Shown here: in pieces, positions 24,418-31,795 of the stretch
Position numbering within the stretch: the stretch's first letter is position 1
Layout of the letters: every line of letters begins with the position of its first letter
From: Acidimicrobiia bacterium
Lineage (GTDB): Bacteria; Actinomycetota; Acidimicrobiia; Acidimicrobiales; Ilumatobacteraceae
Assembly (NCBI GenBank): GCA_009923785.1
Contig: RFSV01000016.1
Coordinates: 1 to 32,206 of the forward strand
DNA length: 32,206 nt
Reading direction: 5' to 3'
The notes under the pieces: model-generated
Told to the model about the DNA's origin: nothing
Seen by the model: only the letters and a program-made list of their open reading frames with translations
Databases searched by the model: none
Made by a program: the position numbers and the translations under genes

Positions 24418-25854
24418 GTGGCCGATTCGGTGCGGACACAGCGGGCGGCAGCAGGCACTCCTCGTCAGAGCCGAGCGAACCGGCGCTCGTCGACACCGAA
24501 ACACGACACCAGCCTGACCGACACCGACCCAACGTTCGTCGGGTCGCGCATCGTTCTCGACACGTCCGTCCTGATCGCCGACACCCAGTGCCTGGGGGCG
24601 TATCCGGCGTGCGACATCGTCATCCCGTTGACCGTGATCGAAGAGCTCGACGGACTGAAGAGTCGGGCCGACGATGTCGGCCGTTCGGCACGGGCCGCCC
24701 TTCGTCGCCTCGAGGAGATCCGCTTGTCGGCTGGGGGGTCTCTGGCCGAGCCGGTTGCCCTCGACGATTCAGGCGCCACCGTGCACATCGAAATCAACGG
24801 GATTCAGCGCCATCTGCTCGTCGAGCACGGGCTCGATCCGGCCAAGCCCGACAATCGAATCATCGGAGCCGCCCTCGGACAGGCGCAGATCTCGCCGACC
24901 CGCATGGTGTCGAACGATGCTGCGCTTCGGCTTAAAGCCGCCCATCTCGGACTCGTCGCCCACGAACACCAACCGAACGGACACGTGCGTGACACCCGCC
25001 CGCTCGGCTGGGTGTCGGTCGACGCCGACACTGACGTCGTCGACCGTTTGTACGACGGAGACGGACTCGAACCGAACGAGTTGGTGGACGACGACAGTCT
25101 GACCGAGAACTCCTTCGTCGTAGTACGTGCCGGCAGTCAGTCGGCATTGGCTCGATGCCAGGACGGAGACGTCCGACTGGTCTCGCCGTCGTCGCCTGAG
25201 GCGTGGGGACTCCGCGCTCGATCCAAAGAACAGCGATTCGCCCTCGAGCTTCTCCTCGATCCCGAAGTCAGCGTGGTTGCCCTCGACGGACGAGCCGGGA
25301 CCGGAAAGACGGTTCTGGCCATCGCGGCCGGCCTGGAACAAGTCGTCGAAGAACGTCGATACGAAAAACTCGCCGTCTATCGTCCGCTCGTTCCCGTCGG
25401 TCGCGCCGACGTCGGCTTCCTCCCCGGTGGACTCGACGAGAAACTCGATCCGTGGATGTCGGCGATCCACGACGCCATCGTGGCTCTGTCCGACCAGCGG
25501 TCGAATCGTGAAGCTCTCGGCATGATCGACGAGTTGATGGCTCGTAATCAACTGTCGCTCGAGTCGGTCACGTTCCTTCGCGGGCGATCTCTACATCGAC
25601 AGTTCTTGGTGGTCGACGAAGCACAGAACCTCGAACCCACCACGTTGAAAACGATCCTCACCCGCATCGGTGACGGCACCAAGGTCGTCTTCACCGGCGA
25701 CACGAGCCAGATCGACGCCCCCTATCTCGGCGAGTCGAACAACGCGCTCGCGGTCCTGATCGGAGCCTTCCGCGGTCAACGGTGCTTTGGTCACGTGACC
25801 CTCACCTCGTGCGAACGAGGCGAGGTGGCCTCCCTGGCCGCCGAGCTCCTCTGA
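24418..25854 (+). CDS. PhoH2-type protein: PIN ribonuclease domain plus PhoH ATPase domain
   Basis: 478-residue two-domain protein. The N-terminal PIN domain (about 43-185) has acidic residues D48 (VLDTSVL), E75/E76 (VIEELD), D145 (KPDNRIIG) and D167 (SNDAAL). The C-terminal PhoH helicase-like ATPase has Walker A GRAGTGKT (291-298), the YRPLVPVGRADVGFLPG segment, Walker B LVVDEAQN and FTGDTSQID. Characterised PhoH2 proteins unwind and cleave RNA in an ATP-dependent way. The first ~40 residues are low complexity. The GTG start has AAGGGAG six bases upstream, so this gene, unlike several neighbours, has a leader with a ribosome site. No antitoxin-like gene is adjacent, so it is unlikely to be a classical toxin. 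Confidence 0.93.
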   Translation: MADSVRTQRAAAGTPRQSRANRRSSTPKHDTSLTDTDPTFVGSRIVLDTSVLIADTQCLGAYPACDIVIPLTVIEELDGLKSRADDVGRSARAALRRLEEIRLSAGGSLAEPVALDDSGATVHIEINGIQRHLLVEHGLDPAKPDNRIIGAALGQAQISPTRMVSNDAALRLKAAHLGLVAHEHQPNGHVRDTRPLGWVSVDADTDVVDRLYDGDGLEPNELVDDDSLTENSFVVVRAGSQSALARCQDGDVRLVSPSSPEAWGLRARSKEQRFALELLLDPEVSVVALDGRAGTGKTVLAIAAGLEQVVEERRYEKLAVYRPLVPVGRADVGFLPGGLDEKLDPWMSAIHDAIVALSDQRSNREALGMIDELMARNQLSLESVTFLRGRSLHRQFLVVDEAQNLEPTTLKTILTRIGDGTKVVFTGDTSQIDAPYLGESNNALAVLIGAFRGQRCFGHVTLTSCERGEVASLAAELL

Positions 25855-25914
25855 GCCACAGCCGCTTTTCGTCCTGACGGGACAAAATCCCTGCTCATCA
25901 GCTCGCGTTTCCTC

Positions 25915-25943
25915 TTGACGCTGGGGCTTTTTCGTTTTAGTGT
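25915..25943 (+). promoter_or_regulatory. Strong housekeeping-type promoter of whiB
   Basis: TTGACG (25915-25920), a 17-base spacer and TAGTGT (25938-25943). Predicted start near 25950 gives a leader of about 72 bases. This is the best complete -35/-10 promoter in the window. Confidence 0.7.
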
Positions 25944-25952
25944 TAAATGCGT

Positions 25953-25985
25953 GCGGTGGGGACCCTCCCCTCCGGTCCCTACCGC
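25953..25985 (+). promoter_or_regulatory. Hairpin at the 5' end of the whiB leader, loop complementary to the ribosome site
   Basis: 12-bp stem: GCGGTGGGGACC pairs with GGTCCCTACCGC, with one G-U wobble, around a 9-base loop CTCCCCTCC. It begins within about three bases of the predicted transcript start. The loop contains CTCC twice, complementary to GGAG at 26004-26007 upstream of whiB. It could stabilise the RNA or control ribosome access. No T-run follows, so it is not a typical terminator. Confidence 0.5.
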
Positions 25986-26021
25986 CCCGCTCGCATATCC
26001 CCCGGAGAAAGGCAGGTCCCC

Positions 26022-26336
26022 ATGTCGGCTCTCGAGTCCCTCGCCCTCGACATTGCGGTGTCATCCGACTGGATGGATCACGCCGTCTGCAAGGGTCGCA
26101 CCCACCTCTTCTTCCCCCCGAAAGCCGAACGCCCCCAGGCTCGCGTACGTCGTGAAGCGCAGGCCCGACTCCTGTGTCGCACCTGCCCGGTGAACACCGA
26201 CTGCCAGTCGTTCGCCCGCGACAATCGCGAATACGGATTTTGGGGTGGGGAATCGGAGGAGGAACGCCATCTCGCCGGTTTCACCGTGGCTGCACCCATC
26301 GGAGTCCGCGCCCGCGGGCAACGGTCTCTCGTCTGA
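26022..26336 (+). CDS. WhiB family Fe-S cluster transcription regulator
   Basis: 104-residue protein. Four cysteines for a [4Fe-4S] cluster: C23 (DHAVCKG), then C52, C55 and C61 in LLCRTCPVNTDC, the family spacing C-x2-C-x5-C. The turn motif is GFWGG (72-76; usually GVWGG), followed by ESEEER and a basic tail RARGQRS for DNA binding. WhiB proteins, found only in actinobacteria and some of their phages, sense redox or nitric oxide and partner with sigma factor. In mycobacteria whiB2 lies beside fbiA; here the gene is 14 kb from cofD, so orthology is unclear and no number is given. ATG 26022 follows GGAG and AAAGG ribosome-site-like sequences. Promoter and structured leader are described separately. 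Confidence 0.95.
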   Translation: MSALESLALDIAVSSDWMDHAVCKGRTHLFFPPKAERPQARVRREAQARLLCRTCPVNTDCQSFARDNREYGFWGGESEEERHLAGFTVAAPIGVRARGQRSLV

Positions 26337-26376
26337 CTCGACGTACATCCCCCGGGGACGAATGGCACCCGACGCC

Positions 26377-26382
26377 TAGGGT
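26377..26382 (+). promoter_or_regulatory. -10 box of the leaderless exonuclease gene
   Basis: TAGGGT on the plus strand, exactly six bases before the GTG at 26389. No ribosome site and no clear -35, in contrast to the whiB promoter 450 bases upstream. Confidence 0.6.
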
Positions 26383-26388
26383 GACGAC

Positions 26389-26976
26389 GTGCCCAAGACC
26401 CCGTCGGCTCCTCCCCGGGATTGTCGTTTCGCAATCGTCGACCTCGAGACCACGGGCCTGAAAGCCGACAGCGATCACATTCTGCAAATGGCCGTAGTCC
26501 ACCAGGACGCAACGGGTCGGCCACTCAGCGAATGGTCGAGCTATGTCCGCCCTCCACGACGGTGGCGCACTCCCCTTGGCCCCGTCGAGATCCATGGGAT
26601 CACCCGTCGTCGGGTGGCTTTCGCCCCCACCTTGGCCGAAGCGTTCGCAACTTTCACCTCACTGACCCGTGGCTGCATCCTCGTCGCCCACAACGCATCG
26701 TTCGACCTCGGGTTCCTCCGGGCGGCGTCGGCCCGCACAGGCATCCCCCTCGAACACGAGGGATCGTTGTGCACTCTCCACTTGTCGCGGCAACTCGGGG
26801 AAAGAGGTCAGGCCAGCCACAAGTTGGCGACATTGTGCGCGGAGTTCGGTATCGATCCCGGACGTGCGCACGATGCCCTGCACGACGCCCGCGCCACCGG
26901 AGCCGTGTTGACCCACCTCACCTCGCGACTCGGACTCGAGACGTCCGACGAACTCGACCGTCACGTCCGTTCGTAG
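26389..26976 (+). CDS. DEDDh-family 3'-5' exonuclease (DnaQ-like)
   Basis: 195-residue exonuclease of the DnaQ superfamily. Exo I: IVDLETTGL (D18, E20); Exo II: AHNASFDLGFL (D106); Exo III: HDALHDA with H161 and D166. These four acidic residues bind two metal ions and the His makes it the DEDDh subtype. Similar stand-alone actinobacterial proteins are annotated as polymerase III epsilon-like or proofreading exonucleases; it could also act in DNA repair or RNA trimming. The GTG start is set by the TAGGGT box six bases upstream. It converges on pafC and the two genes overlap by 16 bases. Its closeness to pafBC fits, but does not prove, a DNA-repair role. Confidence 0.92.
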   Translation: MPKTPSAPPRDCRFAIVDLETTGLKADSDHILQMAVVHQDATGRPLSEWSSYVRPPRRWRTPLGPVEIHGITRRRVAFAPTLAEAFATFTSLTRGCILVAHNASFDLGFLRAASARTGIPLEHEGSLCTLHLSRQLGERGQASHKLATLCAEFGIDPGRAHDALHDARATGAVLTHLTSRLGLETSDELDRHVRS

Positions 26977-27902
26977 CGGGCAAGAACACGACGGGCGGCG
27001 TCGGCCCCCAGACCTCGCAGGTGTTGGGGGCTTTCGATCGCTGCGTGGGGTCCAAGTCGGACCATCAGGCGCTCGAGCCAACGCTCGCTCGTCACGACGA
27101 GACGCACTCTCATCTGCCCGTCGTCGATCGGGGCGGATTCGATCAACGGATACTGGTCGAGGACCCAGAGCCAGCCGGCATCGATCAGAAGCGACACGTC
27201 CTGGACGTCGTCGGCGTCTTCGAACCAGGCTCGTCGGGGACTGATAGGACGCGAATCGGCACGCCCACTATCGGTCCACGACTCGATCCGGTCGAATCGG
27301 AAGGTTCGTTCGGCGTCTCGACCGAGGTCGAAACCTCGCACGTACCAATGAGCACCTTCGACGAACACTTCGAAGAGCGACACGGTGCGTGCCGACGTGA
27401 TCGCCGTCTCGGGCGACCAATACTCCATCTCGATCACGGCTCGTCGCCGAGCTGCATCCCGAAGTTCGTCAATTCCGTCAGGCGCCTCGAGCTCGACATC
27501 GAACCCACTCACGTTCTCGGCCCCGATCACACGAGCGATCTTGTCGATGGCCGACGACAACGCTCCGTCGGGATCCGATCCGGGCAACGAGCGCGCCGCA
27601 GCCGCCGACACCACGAGGGAGAACGCCTCGGGAGCGGTCAGTCGTAACGGTCGGTCGAAGTATTTGGGAAGACCGAAGTGGATCTCGTCGCCGTCGACAT
27701 AGAGGTCGATCAGATCTCGCGGGTCCTGCGACACTCCACACAACGACGCCAAGGTGAGATCGGCGACGAGTTCGTCGACCGTGACTCCGAAATGTGCTGC
27801 CATCTCGTGCGTCGAGACGGTTCCGCGCTCCTGCAACCACGGCAACATCACGAGGAGCCGACGGAGCCGGACGTTGATCGGACGGTTGGCCTGACGCTTC
27901 AT
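26961..27902 (-). CDS. pafC: WYL-domain transcription regulator PafC
   Basis: 313 residues. N-terminal winged helix (VRLRRLLVMLPWLQERGTVSTHEMAAHFGV), then the WYL domain: GAHWYVRGFDLGRDAERTFRFDRIES, and a C-terminal WCX-type extension (VRLVVTSERWLERLMVRLGPHAAIES). PafB and PafC act together as a heterodimeric activator of the LexA-independent DNA-damage response in mycobacteria, with the WYL domains thought to sense single-stranded nucleic acid. The ATG overlaps the pafB stop by four bases (ATGA), the usual pafB-pafC arrangement. In many actinobacteria this pair follows proteasome accessory gene pafA; here pgi takes that place. Confidence 0.9.
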   Translation of the reverse strand: MKRQANRPINVRLRRLLVMLPWLQERGTVSTHEMAAHFGVTVDELVADLTLASLCGVSQDPRDLIDLYVDGDEIHFGLPKYFDRPLRLTAPEAFSLVVSAAAARSLPGSDPDGALSSAIDKIARVIGAENVSGFDVELEAPDGIDELRDAARRRAVIEMEYWSPETAITSARTVSLFEVFVEGAHWYVRGFDLGRDAERTFRFDRIESWTDSGRADSRPISPRRAWFEDADDVQDVSLLIDAGWLWVLDQYPLIESAPIDDGQMRVRLVVTSERWLERLMVRLGPHAAIESPQHLRGLGADAARRVLARYERT

Positions 27903-28846
27903 GATGCACCACTCGCCTCGGCCAACCAGTCGATCACCAGCTGGCGTAGCGGTTCGGGTTCGAGAACTTCGGCGCGCTCGACGAAACCCAACAGCCAGTT
28001 GACGAAGGCCTGGACATTCGAACAGGGAACCCGCACGTCGATCGAACCGTCGCCGTGTCGCTTCACTACGGCCTCCTCGCCGTACTGGTACAGCACGACC
28101 GACGCGTCGGAGGCATCGACCCGCACGAGCGCGTCTTCGGCCCCCACGTCGATGGCATCAGGCAGAAGTTTTGGATCGCTCGGAAACACCGATCGCGGGT
28201 CGAAGTCGACGGGCATGGGAGCCGTCGCGGGATCGGCGACCTTCACCGAGCCGTCGATTCGGTCGACACGATACGTTCGACGTTCACCATGACCGAGGTC
28301 GTGACCGATGACGTACCACCAACCGTCACGGGCCAACATGCCCCACGGTTCGAGTTGGCGCTGGAGCGATCGATAGGTGAACGTGACGCAACGTCGTTCG
28401 GCGATCGCTCGATGGATCAACGGGAGTCGTTCGTCGATCGGCAGTTCGACGGCGATGGACGTCGATTCGCTCTCGTTTGACCCGAGCGCTAAGTCGACCT
28501 TCCACAGAGCTTCGCGAGCCCAGTTGGTGCCGAGTCGGATCGTTCCGACCGCCACCCGCAAGGCGGCGGTCTCCTCGGGGGTCAATCCGAAGTCCTCCAT
28601 CTCGTACGCCGAACGCAGAACTCGGTAGCCGGTCTGGCCGGCTTGCTGACCCGAGAGGGTCACCTGGTCGATCGGCACACCCTCGTCTCGTAGAACTGCC
28701 TTGTCCCTCTCGAAGGCGGCGCGGGCGGCTTCCTTGCCGTCGGGGTACTGGCCGCGCAGCTCGTGGCGAATCTCTTCGAAGGTGATGTGTCGACGCGCCG
28801 ACAGCAACAGCGTCAAAAGATTGGTGACCCGCTCGAGTTGGTGCAC
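27899..28846 (-). CDS. pafB: WYL-domain transcription regulator PafB
   Basis: 315 residues. N-terminal winged helix beginning QLERVTNLLTLLLSARRHITFEEIRHEL and FERDKAVLRDEGVPID, typical of PafB. The WYL domain contains PWGMLARDGWWYVIGHDLG and RTYRVDRIDG, and a C-terminal extension ends VLEPEPLRQLVIDWL. Partner of PafC in DNA-damage regulation. The GTG start is fixed by the TAGTCT -10 box exactly six bases upstream, which itself overlaps the pgi stop codon. The pair can therefore be transcribed from its own leaderless promoter or by read-through from pgi. Confidence 0.9.
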   Translation of the reverse strand: MHQLERVTNLLTLLLSARRHITFEEIRHELRGQYPDGKEAARAAFERDKAVLRDEGVPIDQVTLSGQQAGQTGYRVLRSAYEMEDFGLTPEETAALRVAVGTIRLGTNWAREALWKVDLALGSNESESTSIAVELPIDERLPLIHRAIAERRCVTFTYRSLQRQLEPWGMLARDGWWYVIGHDLGHGERRTYRVDRIDGSVKVADPATAPMPVDFDPRSVFPSDPKLLPDAIDVGAEDALVRVDASDASVVLYQYGEEAVVKRHGDGSIDVRVPCSNVQAFVNWLLGFVERAEVLEPEPLRQLVIDWLAEASGAS

Positions 28847-28852
28847 GAGCCG

Positions 28853-28858
28853 AGACTA
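28853..28858 (-). promoter_or_regulatory. -10 box of leaderless pafB, overlapping the pgi stop codon
   Basis: TAGTCT on the minus strand, six bases before the GTG at 28846. Its first three bases (28858-28856) are the TAG stop codon of pgi. No clear -35, which would lie inside pgi. Confidence 0.6.
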
Positions 28859-30430
28859 CGTCGCTGATCGCCGGAGGCGTTCGCGCAAGAGTTCGGTCGA
28901 GGCGTCGCTTTGCGAGCGTTCACCAGCCATCTGCTTTCCGAGTTCGACACCCCACTGATCGAAACTGTCGACTCCCCAGATCCATCCCTGAAAGAACACG
29001 ACCCACTCGTAGAAGGCGATCAATTGTCCGAGAGTCGACGGGGTGAGGCGCGGGGCGAGGATCACGGTGTTCGGTCGGTCACCCGGGAACTCACGATGTT
29101 CGGCGTTGGCAAGCAGTGCGGTCTCGTCCCACGGCCGTCCGAAAGCCAGGGCCCGCGACTGCGCCAAAAGGTTGTCGAGCAGACGTTCGTGACGGTCGTC
29201 GTCACCGATCAGATCGCCGTCGGTGGCCGGGCGAGAGAATCCGATGAAGTCGACCGGCACCAGTCGAGTTCCCTGGTGGAGCAGCTGGAAAAATGCGTGC
29301 TGCGCATCGGTCCCCGGCTGACCCCAGACGATCGGGCCACTGGTCCCGACGAGCGGTGCCCCGGAACGCCCCACCGACTTTCCGTTCGATTCCATGTCGA
29401 GCTGCTGGACGTAGTCCACGAATCGATCGAGATCGTGAGCGTAGGGAACGATCGCTTTGGTCTCGGCACCGTCTCGATTGGCGTACAAGATGCCGAGTAG
29501 GGCCACGAGCAACGGGACGTTTCGCTCGATCGGAGCGGCGCGGACGTGTTCGTCGACGAGACGCATGCCGGCTCGTAATTCGGAGAAGCCCGCGTTGCCG
29601 ATTGCAAACGCCAACGACAAACCGATGGACGAGGCGAGTGAGTAGCGACCGCCCACCCAGTCCCAGAACGGAAAAATCCGCTCGTCGTCGATACCGAGTC
29701 GACGGGCAGCCTCGACGTCGACGGTCACGGCAACCAGATGATCGGCGACACGAGATTTCGCGACCGGTTCGAGCCAACGTTCGAACGCTGCCAGATTGGC
29801 GAGGGTTTCCGTCGTAGTCATCGTCTTCGACGACACGATGACAAGAGTGCGACGTGGATCGAGGCTCGACGTCACCTCGGCGGTCGCGGCCGGATCCACG
29901 TTCGACACGAAGTGGACTCGCGGACGATCACGACGGTGGGCGCGCAGGGCGCGGTGTGCCATGGCCGGTCCGAGATCGCTCCCACCGATACCGAGGTTCA
30001 CGACGTCGGTGAAAGCAAGTCCAGCCGGCGAAACGATCGTTCCGTCGACCACCGCGTCGACGAACCGACTCAGTCGCTCCCGTTCTCGTTCGATGTCGGC
30101 ACTCACGTCGACTCCGTCGACGATCGCCGCTTCCCCCCGAGGAGCCCGTAGGGCCAGATGACCCACCGGTCGATCCTCCGAGACATTGAGACGATCGCCG
30201 TCGAAGAGTCGGTCCCGTGCCTCGAACACGCCGGCGACTCGGGCCACGGCCAACAGGTCGTCACGCAACTGGTCGTCCCACCGATGTTTCGACAGATCGA
30301 CGAACAGATCGCCCACGTCGAACGAAAATCGCGCCGCCCGTTCGGGGTCATCGGCGAACATCGATCTGATCGAGGGTCGAGCAGGACGCGAGAGGAGCGT
30401 GGCCCACTCGGGAATCGCGTCGAGAGACAT
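28856..30430 (-). CDS. pgi: Glucose-6-phosphate isomerase
   Basis: 524-residue cytoplasmic enzyme interconverting glucose-6-phosphate and fructose-6-phosphate, linking glycolysis to mannose-phosphate and sugar-nucleotide supply. Family landmarks: VNLGIGGSDLGP (about 144-155), VSSKTMTTTETL, the first signature WVGGRYSLASSIG and the C-terminal signature QWGVELGKQMAG. Length is near the usual 530-550. ATG 30430 is chosen over the in-frame GTG at 30439: a TAGCGT -10 box overlaps that GTG region and sits seven bases before the ATG, predicting a leaderless transcript starting at the ATG. Divergent from rarD, with pafB directly downstream. Confidence 0.96.
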   Translation of the reverse strand: MSLDAIPEWATLLSRPARPSIRSMFADDPERAARFSFDVGDLFVDLSKHRWDDQLRDDLLAVARVAGVFEARDRLFDGDRLNVSEDRPVGHLALRAPRGEAAIVDGVDVSADIERERERLSRFVDAVVDGTIVSPAGLAFTDVVNLGIGGSDLGPAMAHRALRAHRRDRPRVHFVSNVDPAATAEVTSSLDPRRTLVIVSSKTMTTTETLANLAAFERWLEPVAKSRVADHLVAVTVDVEAARRLGIDDERIFPFWDWVGGRYSLASSIGLSLAFAIGNAGFSELRAGMRLVDEHVRAAPIERNVPLLVALLGILYANRDGAETKAIVPYAHDLDRFVDYVQQLDMESNGKSVGRSGAPLVGTSGPIVWGQPGTDAQHAFFQLLHQGTRLVPVDFIGFSRPATDGDLIGDDDRHERLLDNLLAQSRALAFGRPWDETALLANAEHREFPGDRPNTVILAPRLTPSTLGQLIAFYEWVVFFQGWIWGVDSFDQWGVELGKQMAGERSQSDASTELLRERLRRSAT

Positions 30431-30437
30431 GCCCAGC

Positions 30438-30443
30438 ACGCTA
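30438..30443 (-). promoter_or_regulatory. -10 box of leaderless pgi
   Basis: TAGCGT on the minus strand, seven bases before the ATG at 30430. It rules out the upstream GTG (30439-30437) as a start if transcription begins where expected. Confidence 0.5.
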
Positions 30444-30478
30444 GTGGCGGAACACCTTCCGATCCGGCGGACCGGTGA

Positions 30479-30484
30479 TAGGAA
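30479..30484 (+). promoter_or_regulatory. Candidate -10 box of rarD
   Basis: TAGGAA on the plus strand, seven bases before the GTG at 30492. The last base departs from TANNNT. Divergent from the pgi box at 30438. Confidence 0.35.
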
Positions 30485-30491
30485 TGACCGT

Positions 30492-31418
30492 GTGACCTCA
30501 CCCCAGGTCGTTCACACCGACGACAACTCCACGATCGACCGCTCCGGCGCAGTCGTCGGTATTTCGGCATACCTCATCTGGGGATTACTCACGCTCTTTT
30601 GGAAACTGCTCGGTGACTTCGCACCGCTCGAGATGATCGGCTTTCGCATCACGATGTCACTTGCGATGCTCTCGGCCTATCTCCTCTGGCGACGACGGCT
30701 CGTCTCCCTGGTTCGCCGCGTGTCGAACGAGAAGTTGTGGGGACGGATCGCCATCGCATCCGTGGTGCTCACCGTCAACTGGACGTCGTACGTGGTCGTA
30801 GTGGCTCAGGACCACGTGGTGGAAGCCGCTCTTGGTTACTTCATTGCGCCCCTCGCCACGATGACCATCGGTGTTCGCGTGCTCGGAGAACGAATGCGAA
30901 CGGCGCAGATCGTGACCGCGTCTCTCGGCCTGGCGTCCGTCCTGGTTCTCACCGTGGGCTACGGGCGAGTTCCGGTGTATGCACTCCTGATCGCCGGAAG
31001 TTGGTCGACCTACGGGTACCTGAAACGTACGGTGCCCTTGTCGCCGATCGACAGCCTGGCCGCCGAGACCATGATTCTCGTGATCCCCGCTCTCGCACTA
31101 GTGGTTTGGCACCTGCAGTATTCGAACAACGTCTTCGCCAGTGCCGATGGTGTCGAGTGGACGGCTGTCCTGCTCCTCGGTGTCATCACCGTGGTTCCCC
31201 TCACCATGTTCGCCTACGCCGCCCAAAGGATCCCGATGACCGTCATCGGACCCATGCAGTACTCGGTGCCGGTCATCAACTTCCTGCTCGGATGGTTGGC
31301 ATTCGGAGAAGACGTATCGGGGACCAAGTTCGCCGGCTTCTCGCTCGTGTGGCTCGCTCTCGTCGTGCTGACCGTCGACACCGTGCGTCGGGCCCGAGCC
31401 AGCGGTACGGTTGGTTGA
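30492..31418 (+). CDS. rarD: EamA/RarD-type transporter
   Basis: 308-residue membrane protein with ten hydrophobic helices in two EamA repeats of the drug/metabolite transporter superfamily. The first helix GISAYLIWGLLTLFWKLLGDFAPLEMIGFRI and the later NWTSYVVVVAQDHVVEAALGYFIAPL match RarD proteins, named for chloramphenicol sensitivity in other bacteria; their physiological substrates are poorly known. The second repeat has TVIGPMQYSVPVINFLLGWLAFGE. GTG 30492 is chosen because it directly precedes the conserved first helix and follows a TAGGAA box by seven bases. The lipoprotein gene starts two bases after its stop. Confidence 0.9.
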   Translation: MTSPQVVHTDDNSTIDRSGAVVGISAYLIWGLLTLFWKLLGDFAPLEMIGFRITMSLAMLSAYLLWRRRLVSLVRRVSNEKLWGRIAIASVVLTVNWTSYVVVVAQDHVVEAALGYFIAPLATMTIGVRVLGERMRTAQIVTASLGLASVLVLTVGYGRVPVYALLIAGSWSTYGYLKRTVPLSPIDSLAAETMILVIPALALVVWHLQYSNNVFASADGVEWTAVLLLGVITVVPLTMFAYAAQRIPMTVIGPMQYSVPVINFLLGWLAFGEDVSGTKFAGFSLVWLALVVLTVDTVRRARASGTVG

Positions 31419-31420
31419 CG

Positions 31421-31720
31421 ATGCATCGCCCATCGTTACTTCTCGTCGCCTCGGCCACTCTGGCTGCGGTCCTCACGTCGTGCTCGGTGTCGTCGGGCGA
31501 CTACCGACGGGAGAGCGAGACGTACCTGGAGAGCGATGCCTTGGCCGAAGAAGCCGGCTACCGATTCTCCGATGCAGTGTGCGAGAACCCGTCGTCGCAG
31601 TCGACCGGGACTCAGTTCACCTGTCGGGCCACCGACAACGACGGCGACGAATGGCTGTTCGTGGTCGAGATCACCGGCACGCGCGAAATCACGGTGATCA
31701 GCGGTGATGTGATCGGCTGA
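31421..31720 (+). CDS. Small lipoprotein with DUF4333-like domain
   Basis: 99 residues. Signal sequence with lipobox LTSC, so Cys21 would be lipidated and the protein anchored outside the membrane. The mature domain has two cysteines (DAVCENP, C54; QFTCRATDNDGDEW, C68), followed by beta strands VVEITGTREITVIS. This Cys pattern, with 'GTxFTC' and a short strand-turn-strand end, resembles DUF4333, a small extracytoplasmic domain common in actinobacteria with unknown role; the cysteines probably form a disulfide. It begins two bases after the rarD stop and is likely co-transcribed. A strong terminator follows. Confidence 0.82.
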   Translation: MHRPSLLLVASATLAAVLTSCSVSSGDYRRESETYLESDALAEEAGYRFSDAVCENPSSQSTGTQFTCRATDNDGDEWLFVVEITGTREITVISGDVIG

Positions 31721-31747
31721 GCCTCACCCACCTGAACCGGAACGCGA

Positions 31748-31775
31748 AAGAGACCCGCCCGAAGGCGGGTCTCTT
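31748..31775. terminator. Bidirectional intrinsic terminator
   Basis: Perfect 12-bp stem (AAGAGACCCGCC paired with GGCGGGTCTCTT) with loop CGAA, in the 75-base gap between the convergent lipoprotein and substrate-binding-protein genes. T-rich flanks are short in both directions, but the stem is strong and the position is ideal for both. Confidence 0.85.
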
Positions 31776-31795
31776 CACGCTCGGACGTCCGTCGA

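Noticed and set aside
24418-25854. PIN-PhoH as a toxin-antitoxin module
   Set aside because: No small antitoxin gene is adjacent, and the fused PhoH2 form is a widespread chromosomal protein.
25865-25895. Symmetrical TTTTCGTCC...GGGACAAAA after phoH as a terminator
   Set aside because: The GC stem is only about four base pairs, and the T-run precedes rather than follows it on the plus strand.
30431-30439. GTG 30439 as the pgi start
   Set aside because: The GTG lies within and just after the TAGCGT -10 box, so it would precede the predicted transcript start; ATG 30430 fits better.
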